Source of the DNA: an uncultured Porphyromonadaceae bacterium
GTDB lineage: Bacteria; Bacteroidota; Bacteroidia; Bacteroidales; UBA11471
NCBI GenBank assembly: GCA_900542765.1
Contig: UQOX01000019.1
Location: 1-52,722, forward strand
Reading direction: 5' to 3'
Length of the DNA stretch: 52,722 bases
Shown: positions 35,143-44,523 of the stretch, in pieces
Position numbering within the stretch: position 1 is the stretch's first letter
Layout: each line of letters starts with the position of its first letter
Notes under the pieces: generated by a model
Told to the model about the DNA's origin: nothing
Databases searched by the model: none
What the model saw: only the letters and a program-made list of their open reading frames with translations
Program-made: the position numbers and the translations under genes

Positions 35143-35611
35143 GTGCATATAAATATTTAAGACTTATAACATTATCGACCGATAAAAGCAGGCCACTGCA
35201 AAAAGCTCAATATAACCCGTAATGGCAAAAAATATCGTGAGATGAAATATAAATATGCACGTTTAAGCGATATTTTTCATGACACATCAGTAGATTATAA
35301 GGCAATAGATGTTACAAATAAACAAAATATTGAGCGCCCATAAGCTGCATATATTGGCAGTAAAACTATTTCTATTGATTTTATCGGGCTATCTTTTACA
35401 GCAAAAAACGAGATTGGTCTAAGTTGCGGCCACAATGTAGGAATGCCGCAATCACAAGATGTTCAACATGATATATTTCCAAAAGAGAAGCAGAAGATTT
35501 CAATGGGCACTTGATAAGAAGATTCCTTTTCCGCTCCTCTTAAAGGAGGCGGATACAGAAAAAAAGGGCACCGCAATGGGTGCCCTTTTTCAATTATGAA
35601 TCTGAATCAGA
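35143..35611. other. AT-rich intergenic region upstream of the PL1-like gene
   Basis: About 470 bases, much richer in A and T than the flanking genes, with no convincing open frame. On its right it holds the terminator of the preceding gene (35561-35590) and a second hairpin (CCG-CTCCT-cttaa-AGGAG-CGG, about 35531-35553, with one bulged G). I see no perfect TAnnTTTG box on the minus strand; TTTATTTG at 35315-35322 is one mismatch away. A long leader or a regulator-dependent promoter for the PL1-like gene is likely. Confidence 0.6.
35561..35590 (-). terminator. Intrinsic terminator after the T9SS beta-helix protein gene
   Basis: GGGCACC (35566-35572) pairs with GGTGCCC (35579-35585), flanked by AAAAA and TTTTT so that the stem is extended and a U tract exists on either strand. 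It begins 21 bases past the stop codon at 35612. Confidence 0.92.
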
Positions 35612-37900
35612 TTATTTTACAATCAGTTTCTGAGTATAAGCCTTGTCGGCAGTGGTAACACGCACATAGTAGATACCGGCTTGGAGGTCCGAAATATCGA
35701 GCGTAAGGGTCGACTCAGCAGTTGCTACCGATTTCACGAGTTGAGCAGCCGAATTGTAAACAGCTACCTGGGCCATTTCACCGGCAGCCACAGCCACGGT
35801 TACGTTACCATCAACAGCGGGGTTGGGATATACCTGGAGGTTGCTGTTGTCGGCATCAACGCTTTCGATAGCGTCGGGCTCAGCGCTACCAGCACCGGCA
35901 GTCAATACTTCGGCAACCAACATATATTGAGGTGCCGCAACCTGTGTTTCAACCACTACACCGCTCTCAGCATCATATTCATACTGATATTCACCGGGGA
36001 TTTGTACCGATCTCAAGCTGAACGTAGCGTCGCCGAAACCATCGGTAGAGAGTTCAAAGTAATTGGTGAGGTCAACACCGTCAACGAAGCTAACAAGTGA
36101 ATCGGCTTTGAGGAGAACCATCGTATCACCGGCAGCCAACGACCATTCATCACGCGGAGAGAGCTTGATGTTGATTTTGGCATCCGTTCCACCTTCGGTG
36201 TCGGAGTAAAGACGTACCTGGTTTTGAACAAATACTTCATCGTGTTTGTCTTTGTTGATGATTTCGAACTCAATCGAAGCACCGTTGTAAAGAAGAAGGT
36301 TGGCAGCAGAACCGGCTTTTCTCTCTTGTACAGCAGCAGTAGGAGTTTTTTCGGCATAACCCACCAAGGCATAAGTACCGTCGATAGACAATGTACCAAT
36401 GGCATCGCTACCGGGTTGCATCGTACCATAGAGGGCGGTGTGACCACCAATCGTTCCATAACCACCGATCGTACCGGTAGGACGACAAGTCACAACATTA
36501 TTGGTCGAAAGTTTGTGTTGGCCGGTGGCAGTAGCAGTATCAAGCGAGTTGTTGAAGAGCATACGACCCTCCCAAACCTCAACACCTTGGAAGAATTGGT
36601 TTTCGTTAGAAGTAACATAGTAGGTTCCCGTTCCTTGTTTGAAGAGAGCTACACCACATTCTCTCCAAGGATAGTAAGGAGCTTCGCTACCTTTGGGCAT
36701 GGCAGTGAACGTACCATCGAGGTGACCATCGGCATTGTCGCTACCAAAGATGATAGCCAACTGGGGGTTAGAATCTTTATAGTAACCCACTACGGTACCC
36801 TCTTTTTCAACATTGAGGCTCTTCACTTTCAGCAAAGTGATGTTCGAACCAGCATCGTTTCCGGCTGAACCCACAGCAAGACCTCCGTTGTCGTGGATCG
36901 TCAGGTCGATATCGCACCAGTCATAAACCAAGCTATCCAAGAGTACAGGATTGTTTCTCGAAACATTATACAGCAACGAGTCGCCACTCGTACGGTCATA
37001 ATATTGAGAGGTAGCGCCTTTACCCTTGGCCGAGTGTGTAGCCAAAATAACTCCATGGAAAGCAGCCCCGTTATCAGCAAAATCAGGATCTTGGTATACA
37101 TGGATGTCACCGGTAAAGTCGCCAAAATAGGTTGGCTCGGTCTCACCTTTGCTTCCACCGCCAAGGAAAGCACGGTCACCGCGCGAATAGAAGTTGAGCG
37201 TACCGGCGCCGCTGACGGTCTTGCAAGAATCGGCCGTAAACATCGAATAGCGCGACATGTATACATTCATCGTCGAACCTTCGGGAATCACGAGGTCGGC
37301 GGTCAGTTTTTTATATGTACCGCTGTTGTTCGTTCCCAAGTCGATGGCGCCTTCACCTTCGACGGTCACCGTCGGTCCAAAAAGTCTCGACCCGGCCGAA
37401 GCATCGGAATAACGAGCCACGCGACCCTTCTCTTTCACAATCGTTCCGCCGGGGAGGTTGTTGATAACATCGGTGTAAAGGACACCGCCGTTGCTTTTCA
37501 CCAAAGTGGCGCCTTCGGTTCCTTCAAATGTTACCGACTCATCGGCAGGCAACAGATTGATGGTCAAAGCCTCACTATTCTCAGCACGGATACCACCAAT
37601 AGGTTTAAGCTGGCTCACGGTCAACTTGGGCGACGTGGTTGCCCATTCTTCCAGAACATCTTCGCCCAATCCACCGAGAGCTTCGTCATTGAACAATGCA
37701 ACACTTCCGTCGGCAAAGCCTTTGGCCTGGTCATCAATACTTCCTGTCTCTTCTACCCATGTCTGGAATGTGAAATTCCACGGGAAAACAGCGACCGTAT
37801 CAACTTTGGGGTCGTTGTATGCGGCCCATTTCAAAACAGTCTGAGCGGACATACCTGCCGAAGCAAGTACTGCCGCCACTAAAAGAGTAATTTTTTTCAT
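35612..37900 (-). CDS. Secreted beta-helix protein with autotransporter-type repeats and T9SS sorting domain
   Basis: 762 residues from the ATG at 37900 (MKKITLLVAAVLASAGMSAQ), which starts directly with a clean signal peptide; the in-frame ATG at 37936 would put twelve polar residues before it. The body is Gly/Asn/Thr-rich and beta-strand-rich. Around residues 425-470 it resembles the passenger-associated repeat (GTGTYYVTSNENQFFQGVEV then WEGRMLFNN, later TIGGYGTIGGHTALYGTMQPG). The last 75 residues are a type A T9SS domain (LQVYPNPAVDGNV, LDISDLQAGIYYVRV, YTQKLIVK). No catalytic motif found. It may be a surface pectin-binding or adhesive protein. Located between GH105 and the PL1-like gene; function unknown. 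Confidence 0.85.
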   Translation of the reverse strand: MKKITLLVAAVLASAGMSAQTVLKWAAYNDPKVDTVAVFPWNFTFQTWVEETGSIDDQAKGFADGSVALFNDEALGGLGEDVLEEWATTSPKLTVSQLKPIGGIRAENSEALTINLLPADESVTFEGTEGATLVKSNGGVLYTDVINNLPGGTIVKEKGRVARYSDASAGSRLFGPTVTVEGEGAIDLGTNNSGTYKKLTADLVIPEGSTMNVYMSRYSMFTADSCKTVSGAGTLNFYSRGDRAFLGGGSKGETEPTYFGDFTGDIHVYQDPDFADNGAAFHGVILATHSAKGKGATSQYYDRTSGDSLLYNVSRNNPVLLDSLVYDWCDIDLTIHDNGGLAVGSAGNDAGSNITLLKVKSLNVEKEGTVVGYYKDSNPQLAIIFGSDNADGHLDGTFTAMPKGSEAPYYPWRECGVALFKQGTGTYYVTSNENQFFQGVEVWEGRMLFNNSLDTATATGQHKLSTNNVVTCRPTGTIGGYGTIGGHTALYGTMQPGSDAIGTLSIDGTYALVGYAEKTPTAAVQERKAGSAANLLLYNGASIEFEIINKDKHDEVFVQNQVRLYSDTEGGTDAKINIKLSPRDEWSLAAGDTMVLLKADSLVSFVDGVDLTNYFELSTDGFGDATFSLRSVQIPGEYQYEYDAESGVVVETQVAAPQYMLVAEVLTAGAGSAEPDAIESVDADNSNLQVYPNPAVDGNVTVAVAAGEMAQVAVYNSAAQLVKSVATAESTLTLDISDLQAGIYYVRVTTADKAYTQKLIVK

Positions 37901-38073
37901 GATACTTTTGGTATTAGTAGTTAAGTTATCTTCCAAAATCGAGGGTTGGGAAAACTACACAGTTTTCTATCAAGCAAAGAAAAGAGTTATTTCCCCATAT
38001 CGGAATAATCATTTTGATATTAATACTATTCTTTTTGACCCCAGATTCGCCATCACCTCAAATTTACGATTTT

Positions 38074-39273
38074 TTATCGTTTTTTCGATGTGGCAGAGTC
38101 GTGCGCGGCGCGATATTTTTCGAGTTGAATGCACCCCATGATGAATGGGCCGGTGGCTTTGGCATCGTTGTCGCGCATACGCTCATGGATATAGTAGTCG
38201 AATGAGCCGTCGCGATATTTGCTGCCGCCAAGTCCACCTACGGCACAACAGCGGGTGAGGGTCCATGTTTTGTCGGGATTCTTTTTGAGAAGTTTCTTGC
38301 GCAACCCGTCATAGGCTTTCTCGGCCACTTCGATATAGGAAGCATCGATGTAACCTTTGTTGACCGCCTTGGCATAGGCATACATGAATTGTGTCGTCAC
38401 CGAGGCTTCGGGGAAGTTGCCCTCACGCTCGATTTGGTCGAGCACCTGATACCAAAGCCCGTCCTTGTCCTGATACTCGGGCAATGTGACGGCAAGCCCC
38501 TTGACCATCGTGATGAGGTCGGCACGACGGGGGTGATTCTCGGGAACATAATCGAGCACATCGACCAGCGCCATAAACCACCAGCCCATGCTGCGGCCCC
38601 AGAAGTTGGGCGAATGCCCGGTCGTGGGGTCGGCCCAACGCTGGTTGCGGCTCTCGTCGTAGGCGTGGAAATAGAGCCCCGTGCGGTTGTCGAAGGTGCG
38701 ACGGGCGCAGATGAGGAACTGCTTCACCGCGTCATCGATGAGCTCGGGCCTGTCAAAGGTGGCTCCGTAACGGGCCAGGAAGGGAGATGCCATATAGAGG
38801 CCGTCGAGCCATATCTGGAAGGGATAGATGAGTTTATGCCAAAAAGCTCCTTCATGGGTGCGGGGCTGGCGGGCCAACTGACGCACCAGCACGTCCATGG
38901 CTTTTTTGTATTTGGGGTCACCGGTTTCGGCATAGACGTCGAAGAGCACTTTGCCCGAATTGATAAAGTCGAGATTGTAGTCGGCCATCTCGTAGAGATG
39001 GATTTCTCCCTTGTCGTTGATGAGGGTGTCGGCCCACTCCTCCACATAGTCGTAATATTTGCGGTCGCCGGTATAATGCCACATGTCGAGCATGGCACAG
39101 CAACCCACACCTTGGGAGTAACCGAAATAGAGGCGTTTGCCATGGTCGAGTTGCCAGGCTTCGGGGAAGCGGGTCATTTCGGACTCAGCAAACTCGACCG
39201 ACATTTTTTGTGCCGACAGGTTCAGGGTACAAGCAAAACAGGCAGCGACGGCCAAAGAGGTTTTCCAATTCAT
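38074..39273 (-). CDS. GH105 unsaturated rhamnogalacturonyl hydrolase (second copy)
   Basis: 399 residues with signal peptide MNWKTSLAVAACFACTLNLS cleaved near AQ. It is closer to the classic YesR/YteR form than the other GH105 here: YFGYSQGVG (49-57), PFQIWLDGLYM (151-161) with the catalytic Asp157, FHAYDESRNQRWADP (202-216), FWGRSMGWW (224-232), and EASVTTQFMYAY (about 285-296). It would remove the unsaturated uronate from lyase products, most likely those of rhamnogalacturonan or pectate lyases, in the periplasm. It follows the acetylesterase gene by 21 bases and precedes the T9SS beta-helix gene by 173 bases; that gap has a GAAAACT-acac-AGTTTTC hairpin (37950-37967) without a U tract, so is not a terminator. 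Confidence 0.95.
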   Translation of the reverse strand: MNWKTSLAVAACFACTLNLSAQKMSVEFAESEMTRFPEAWQLDHGKRLYFGYSQGVGCCAMLDMWHYTGDRKYYDYVEEWADTLINDKGEIHLYEMADYNLDFINSGKVLFDVYAETGDPKYKKAMDVLVRQLARQPRTHEGAFWHKLIYPFQIWLDGLYMASPFLARYGATFDRPELIDDAVKQFLICARRTFDNRTGLYFHAYDESRNQRWADPTTGHSPNFWGRSMGWWFMALVDVLDYVPENHPRRADLITMVKGLAVTLPEYQDKDGLWYQVLDQIEREGNFPEASVTTQFMYAYAKAVNKGYIDASYIEVAEKAYDGLRKKLLKKNPDKTWTLTRCCAVGGLGGSKYRDGSFDYYIHERMRDNDAKATGPFIMGCIQLEKYRAAHDSATSKKR

Positions 39274-39294
39274 TGTTTTCTGTTTTTAGATATG

Positions 39295-40827
39295 TTACAA
39301 TTTCCAGTTATCGGTGCGGAAAGGGGTGGCGGGCAAGCCTTCCCGGTTGTAGAGGTTGACGCGGAAGAACTTGTCCCAACCATATCGGACGGCCACAGGC
39401 GAGGAGACCTGCGGCGAAGAAACCTCGACCTTGTCGCCCTTGATGACGGCCCGGGCGGGATAGAAGAGGCCATCACGGCCGGCAATGACAAATCCGCGCA
39501 GGGGTTCTCCTTTGGAATCGAGACCCGAGCCGACATAATCGAACGTCAATTCGACCACCGGGCCGTTCACCTTCATGCTTTTATAGACGGGGCCCATGTA
39601 GGGCACATCAAAGCCGTAGTCGTGCGACAGCGCCCAAAAGGCAAGCCGCTCACCGGGAATGACCTTGTTGCGGGGGTGTATGTTGGTCGAGTCGCCGGCA
39701 TCGGTGATGACGGCCATGCCGGTATTGGGCACCTTCTGCCACACCCGCAACTGGCCTTCACGCAGGGTGGGTGACTGCTTGCGATAGGGGGCAATCTGCA
39801 CGAAATAGAAGGGAAAATCGCCTTGCTTCCACTCGGCCCGCCAATTGTGAATGAGATTGGCAAATACCATCTCATAATCGGCCGGACGGCTGTCGTTACT
39901 CTCGCCTTGATACCAAATCACCCCCTTGATGGTGTAGGGCAATATAGGGTTTATCATGGCGTTCCACAGGGTCGACATGCGCAGGTTGTCGTTGAGTCGC
40001 TTTACCTTGGCGGGGGCTTTCAGGGCGGTATCGGGGTTGGCCTCCAAGGCTGCCTTATAGACCGACATCTCGCGGGCATACCGTTCTTTCTCGGCGGGAA
40101 GATTATCGATAATCTGTTTTTGCTCAGCCCGCAAACGGTCGTAATAGTCGCCCTGCATGGCCTCTTTCCGGGTCCACGACTCGGCATGGGTACCGCCCCA
40201 GGTCGACTGTATGAGGCCGACGGGCTGATGTATGGCATTATGGATTTTGCGTCCAAAGACGAAACCTACGGCCGAGAAACGTGCCGCCGTTGCGGGCGTA
40301 CACACCTCCCAAGTGCCGACACAATCGTCGAGGGGAGCATCGGGCGACAGCTGGTGCTCGACCCTGAAAAAGCGCATTTCGGGATAATCGGCATTTTGCA
40401 GTTCCTGCTTCACCGTCGACATGGCGTTTTTCCAACGGCTGGTCGTGTCGCGGTCTACAGGGAACTCCATGTTGGACTGTCCCGAACAGAGCCACACCTC
40501 GCCGATGAGCACATTCTTTATCTCTATCGTATTGCGCCCCTTGACCGTGAGCGAAACGGCTTGTGAAGAGGCAGCCGGTGTGGCTATCTCGACAAGCCAG
40601 GTACTGTCGGCGGCCGCCACGGTTTTCTGTTTCTTGCGGCTCCACGAGGGAGCGACGGTGACTTTCTCTCCGGGGGCTGCTTTTCCCCAAATACGCACTT
40701 GCGTATTTTGCTGTAAGACCATATTGTCGGAGAATATCGCGGGAAGTTTCACATCGGCCCGCGCCCCTACACAGGCAAGAAGACCGAAGCATGCAGCGAA
40801 AAGCAACGTGATTGCAGGTGTTTTCAT
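39295..40827 (-). CDS. Sialate-O-acetylesterase-like carbohydrate esterase (SGNH)
   Basis: 510 residues with signal peptide. The family is the one named after 9-O-acetylsialate esterase, common in plant-glycan PULs where it removes acetyl groups from plant polysaccharides. An N-terminal beta-sandwich (KLPAIFSDNMVLQQN to about 100) precedes an SGNH domain with GEVWLCSGQSNMEFPVDRD (Ser118 nucleophile), QPVGLIQSTWGGTHAESW, and GVIWYQGESND. The third block is followed by a C-terminal beta domain with HPRNKVIPGERLAFWALSHD supplying the probable catalytic His. Given the neighbours, the substrate is expected to be an acetylated pectin fragment, not sialic acid. It opens the third unit, with a promoter apparently embedded in the previous terminator. 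Confidence 0.88.
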   Translation of the reverse strand: MKTPAITLLFAACFGLLACVGARADVKLPAIFSDNMVLQQNTQVRIWGKAAPGEKVTVAPSWSRKKQKTVAAADSTWLVEIATPAASSQAVSLTVKGRNTIEIKNVLIGEVWLCSGQSNMEFPVDRDTTSRWKNAMSTVKQELQNADYPEMRFFRVEHQLSPDAPLDDCVGTWEVCTPATAARFSAVGFVFGRKIHNAIHQPVGLIQSTWGGTHAESWTRKEAMQGDYYDRLRAEQKQIIDNLPAEKERYAREMSVYKAALEANPDTALKAPAKVKRLNDNLRMSTLWNAMINPILPYTIKGVIWYQGESNDSRPADYEMVFANLIHNWRAEWKQGDFPFYFVQIAPYRKQSPTLREGQLRVWQKVPNTGMAVITDAGDSTNIHPRNKVIPGERLAFWALSHDYGFDVPYMGPVYKSMKVNGPVVELTFDYVGSGLDSKGEPLRGFVIAGRDGLFYPARAVIKGDKVEVSSPQVSSPVAVRYGWDKFFRVNLYNREGLPATPFRTDNWKL

Positions 40828-40861
40828 CGGTATTTTTCCATTTTAGCGAAGCCGGAAGGAG

Positions 40862-40907
40862 AAAAAAACGCCTACCCCTCCCTGCTTGATACAGGGCAAA
40901 GGTAGGC
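40862..40907 (-). terminator. Intrinsic terminator after the GH51 pair
   Basis: GCCTACC (40870-40876) pairs with GGTAGGC (40901-40907), with an inner CCCTG (40880-40884)/CAGGG (40892-40896) stem. On the minus strand the hairpin is followed by G then seven T (40868-40862). It ends the GH43-GH51-GH51 unit. Confidence 0.88.
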
Positions 40908-40927
40908 ATTTCCCGGTAAATATCCAA
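40897..40927 (-). promoter_or_regulatory. Promoter overlapping the terminator stem, for the acetylesterase unit
   Basis: A TACCTTTG box (40897-40904) with TTG at 40925-40927 exactly 20 bases upstream matches the Bacteroidota promoter. The -7 box lies in the ascending arm of the terminator hairpin that ends the previous unit. RNA starting about 6 bases downstream would lack that arm, so it would escape termination. Assignment rests on two short motifs and their spacing. Confidence 0.55.
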
Positions 40928-40976
40928 CCCCGCACGGCGAACTTTCTCACGACGAGGCCGATATATCGACGGTCGC

Positions 40977-42509
40977 TTATTCGATTTCGAGCGTGACAAT
41001 CGAATGCGCAGGCATGTTCACCTCGACAACGCCGCCCGACAGTTTGGCGCCCTTGAAGGGTTTGAGTTTGATTTTGTCGGGTTTTTCAAAGGTGTTGAGG
41101 TCGGTAATTTTCTTTGACGTAAGCACCGTGCCCGAGACCTTTGCGGCTTGTGTTCCATCGAGGACAATGTGTATTTTTCGAGCCTGGTCGACATCGACAT
41201 TGGCCAACGAAACGTGTATGCGCCCCGCCTCATCGCGTGAAGCCGTGGCGCTCACCAAGGGTATCGTGCGGTCGCCGCGCACCTGGCGGGTGGGCGCCTC
41301 GATGTCCAAAGGAAGGCTGGTGGCATCTTGGTGGGGCTGATACATCTCATACACATAATAGGTGGGGGTGAGCACCATCTTGTCGCCCTGGGTGAGTATC
41401 ATCGATTGCAGGACATTGACAATCTGCGCGATGTTTGTCATGCGAATGCGGTCGACATATTTATGGAAGACATTGAGCGAAAGGGCGGCCACAAAAGCGT
41501 CGCGCAACGTGTTCTGCTGGTAAAGCTGCGTGCCGGGCTCGGGTTCCCACCAAGTGCCCCACTCGTCGACCATGAGGCCGACGCGCTTCTTGGGGTCGTA
41601 TTTGTCCATGATGGCGATGTGCGCCTTGATGGCATTCTCGATGTCGAGGCATTTACCTATCGTCCAGTAATAATCCTCCTCATCAAATTCCGTTGCCGAG
41701 CCTTTCTTTCCGCTCCAACCGGTCACGGTGTAATAGTGGAGCGAGAGCCCGTTCATGCGGGTACCCACGCGCTGCATCATCGTCTCGGTCCACTTCAAGT
41801 CATACTCCCCTGCCCCGCAGGCAATCTTGAAGAGCCGGTTTCCATCGTAGTTGCGGCAATAGGTCGAGTAGCGGCGATAGAGGTCGGCATAATACTCGGG
41901 ACGCATGTTCCCGCCGCAACCCCAACTCTCGTTGCCCACGCCGATGAAACGCACCTTCCAGGCTTTGTCCCGGCCGTTCTCGCGGCGCAGCTTGGCCATG
42001 GGGGTATCCCCGTCGGAAGTCATGTACTCGACCCATTTGGCCATCTCCTCGACCGTGCCGCTACCGACATTGAGGCTCACATAGGGTTCGCAGCCCAGTA
42101 TTTCGCAGAGGTTGAGAAACTCATGGGTACCGAAGCTGTTGTCTTCGACCAATCCGCCCCAGTTGTTGTTGCTCATCTTGGGTCGCTCGGCGCGGGGGCC
42201 GATGCCGTCCATCCAATGGTATTCATCGGCAAAGCAACCGCCCGGCCAACGAAGGTTGGGAATATGAAGGCGTTTGAGGGCTTCGAGCACGTCGGTGCGA
42301 TACCCTTGCGTGTTGGGTATCTCCGAATCTTCACCGACCCACAAGCCTCCATAGATGCAGGTTCCCAGATGCTCGGCAAACTGGCCGTAGATGTGCCGGC
42401 TGATTTTTTGGGTACCTTGCGTCGTGTGCACCGTAACCGTCACGGGGTCTTGCGCCGCAAGCCCGCAGGCGCAGACCGCCAAAAACAGAGAACAAAAAAG
42501 CTTTTTCAT
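40977..42509 (-). CDS. GH51 alpha-L-arabinofuranosidase (compact form)
   Basis: 510 residues with signal peptide ([20 protein letters not shown]). The family core is clear: [20 protein letters not shown] (39-58), [15 protein letters not shown] (85-99), acid/base Glu194 in [12 protein letters not shown], nucleophile Glu316 in [11 protein letters not shown], and the C-terminal beta-sandwich (about 390-510, ending [12 protein letters not shown]). It lacks the CBM-like insertion seen in the neighbouring GH51. Removes terminal alpha-L-arabinofuranose from arabinan or arabinogalactan side chains; periplasmic. Its start lies 13 bases after the stop of the other GH51, so they are co-transcribed. It is the last gene before the terminator at 40862-40907. 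Confidence 0.95.
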   Translation of the reverse strand: MKKLFCSLFLAVCACGLAAQDPVTVTVHTTQGTQKISRHIYGQFAEHLGTCIYGGLWVGEDSEIPNTQGYRTDVLEALKRLHIPNLRWPGGCFADEYHWMDGIGPRAERPKMSNNNWGGLVEDNSFGTHEFLNLCEILGCEPYVSLNVGSGTVEEMAKWVEYMTSDGDTPMAKLRRENGRDKAWKVRFIGVGNESWGCGGNMRPEYYADLYRRYSTYCRNYDGNRLFKIACGAGEYDLKWTETMMQRVGTRMNGLSLHYYTVTGWSGKKGSATEFDEEDYYWTIGKCLDIENAIKAHIAIMDKYDPKKRVGLMVDEWGTWWEPEPGTQLYQQNTLRDAFVAALSLNVFHKYVDRIRMTNIAQIVNVLQSMILTQGDKMVLTPTYYVYEMYQPHQDATSLPLDIEAPTRQVRGDRTIPLVSATASRDEAGRIHVSLANVDVDQARKIHIVLDGTQAAKVSGTVLTSKKITDLNTFEKPDKIKLKPFKGAKLSGGVVEVNMPAHSIVTLEIE

Positions 42510-42522
42510 CGTATTTTCAAAT

Positions 42523-44475
42523 CTATTGTTTCGATACTATCGGGATAATTATCACCTGGAACGACTGCGGAGCGAGGGTGTAGCGACAGCTATTCCCCTC
42601 GACGACGGCCGTCGCGCGCTGCGGCACGACCGCTTCGGGATTTTCAAAGGTATTGACCGCATTTTTGTCATCGGACTGCATGACGACGACCGAGACCTCC
42701 GGCGAGAGTGCCTGACGCCGTTTCAGTCCCTCAAATTGCAGGACGACCTCTTGCCGACGCGAAGCCGTGTTTGCCACCTTCACGATGAGGCGCGAAGAGT
42801 CGGCATCGTACACGGCGCTGGCATAGAGACCATCGGTGCCCTTGACCGCCTCCCCGTTCTCGGTAAGACGCAACGTGTGCGTGCCCTTATAACGGGAATA
42901 GAGCTGCTGCACATAATAATTGGGGGTGAGCAGCACCCGGCTGTTGTCGAACCATATCATGTCGGGGCGCCACTGCCAAGCGTCGACATGGGCCAGCAAC
43001 GGCGCATAGGTAGCCAGCCGCACCACATCGGCATTGCGCTCCACGCCGGTGAGGAAGGCCGCCTCGGAAAGGGCGGCTTCGAAATTGTTGGCGCGCGACT
43101 TGTGGTGCGAGGCATACTCGCCGGCATAGACCTTCGGCCCCTTGCGGTCGTAGCGATCATAGCGACCGGCGTTGGCATAGAACCACTCGGGCGGCTTGTA
43201 ATAGTGCTCATCGACAAAATCGACTTTGAGCCGTTTCATCTCGGGCCAAAGATATTCAAACTGCTCGCCGTCGGCCGATGGACCCGAAGAGCCGACAATG
43301 AGTATCCCGGGGCAATGCTTGCGAAGAGCCTCGACAAACAGGGCTTCTCTTTTCACGAACTCCTCCCCCCACTGCTCGTTTCCGATGCCGAGATATTTCA
43401 GGCCGAAAGGCGCAGGGTGTCCCATGCGGGCCCGCAACGCACCCCACGTCGTGGTGGTATCGCCGTTGGCAAACTCCACGAGGTCGATGGCGTCCTGCAC
43501 ATAGGGATCCAGCTCGTCAAGCGGCACCAGCTCGCCCGACTGGTACTGGCAACCCATGCCGCAATTCAAGACAGGCAACGGCTCGGCACCGATGTCTTCG
43601 CACAGCAGGAAGTATTCATAGAATCCCAATCCGTAACTTTGGTAATAGTCGGGATAGAGACGATGGCGGAAGGTGTAATTCCAACGGTTATCGTTATACG
43701 GGCGATTTTCGACCGGGCCCACCGAATTTTTCCACTGATAGCGGCTTTCGAGTGTGGAACCCTCGACAATGCACCCGCCGGGGAAGCGGAACACGCCGGG
43801 CTTCAAATCATAAAGAGCCTGCACCAAATCGCGACGCAGGCCGTTCTCCCGACCCTCCCAGGTATCGACGGGGAAGAGCGATACATGGTCGATGTCGAGC
43901 ACACCCTTCGTCTCCACCGTCAAGCGCAGGCGGGCATGGGCATCGCTCTTGCCGGCTTTCATCACCAGCGTATATTTCTGCCACTCGGGCGAGGCGACCT
44001 CCACCTTGGCCGAGGTCATGGGATTGTTGGCCGAGGTCACAAACTCCACTTTCACCCGCACCGGTTTCTCGCTTTGCAGGCGGGCATAAAAGGTGAGACG
44101 GTACTCCTTGCCCCGCACCAGGCTCATGCCATCGACAAAGCCCTCATTCTGCAATCCGGCCCGTTTATAGGAACCTTTCTCGGTAAGTCGCACATAATGC
44201 GGATTCCGATCAAAAGCGGGAACTTCGGTTTCGACCGAGACCTCGCCGAAGGGGGTCCAGCCCATGAACGGATAGTCAAACTCGAAAGAACGGTTCTTCA
44301 CCAGCTCGGCATACAAGCCGCCATCGGCGCCGAAATTGATGTCTTCAAAGAAGATGCCGTACATGTCGGGATTTATCTCGGCTCCGGGCTTGACCGAAAC
44401 CGTAAGGGTGCGCTGGGCCGACAGTGGGAACGCCACAGCCGCCAACAGCAAGGCATAAGTCTTTTTTATCTTCAT
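42523..44475 (-). CDS. GH51 alpha-L-arabinofuranosidase with CBM-like N-terminal module
   Basis: 650 residues with signal peptide (cleaved near LSAQ). The region about 65-205 is a carbohydrate-binding-like beta-sandwich inserted after the first strand ([39 protein letters not shown]), as in the larger Bacteroidota GH51 proteins. The barrel follows with [20 protein letters not shown], acid/base Glu367 in [10 protein letters not shown] and nucleophile Glu453 in VYAGEYASH. The C-terminal sandwich ends in [13 protein letters not shown]. The two GH51 copies are not close duplicates, so they probably attack different arabinose linkages (side-branch versus chain-end). Lies between GH43 (48 bases) and the smaller GH51 (13 bases). 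Confidence 0.95.
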   Translation of the reverse strand: MKIKKTYALLLAAVAFPLSAQRTLTVSVKPGAEINPDMYGIFFEDINFGADGGLYAELVKNRSFEFDYPFMGWTPFGEVSVETEVPAFDRNPHYVRLTEKGSYKRAGLQNEGFVDGMSLVRGKEYRLTFYARLQSEKPVRVKVEFVTSANNPMTSAKVEVASPEWQKYTLVMKAGKSDAHARLRLTVETKGVLDIDHVSLFPVDTWEGRENGLRRDLVQALYDLKPGVFRFPGGCIVEGSTLESRYQWKNSVGPVENRPYNDNRWNYTFRHRLYPDYYQSYGLGFYEYFLLCEDIGAEPLPVLNCGMGCQYQSGELVPLDELDPYVQDAIDLVEFANGDTTTTWGALRARMGHPAPFGLKYLGIGNEQWGEEFVKREALFVEALRKHCPGILIVGSSGPSADGEQFEYLWPEMKRLKVDFVDEHYYKPPEWFYANAGRYDRYDRKGPKVYAGEYASHHKSRANNFEAALSEAAFLTGVERNADVVRLATYAPLLAHVDAWQWRPDMIWFDNSRVLLTPNYYVQQLYSRYKGTHTLRLTENGEAVKGTDGLYASAVYDADSSRLIVKVANTASRRQEVVLQFEGLKRRQALSPEVSVVVMQSDDKNAVNTFENPEAVVPQRATAVVEGNSCRYTLAPQSFQVIIIPIVSKQ

Positions 44476-44523
44476 CGCGGTATGAAATTGTAGGAAGTGT
44501 GTTTCAAGGGGAAAAAGATGAGC

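Noticed and set aside
37950..37967. Inverted repeat GAAAACT-acac-AGTTTTC as terminator
   Set aside because: No U tract follows on either strand, so it was not called a terminator.
38059..38066. TAAATTTG box upstream of the T9SS beta-helix gene
   Set aside because: It has no -33 partner, lies only 8 bases past the stop of the preceding gene, and would give a leader of about 150 bases; too weak to list as a promoter.
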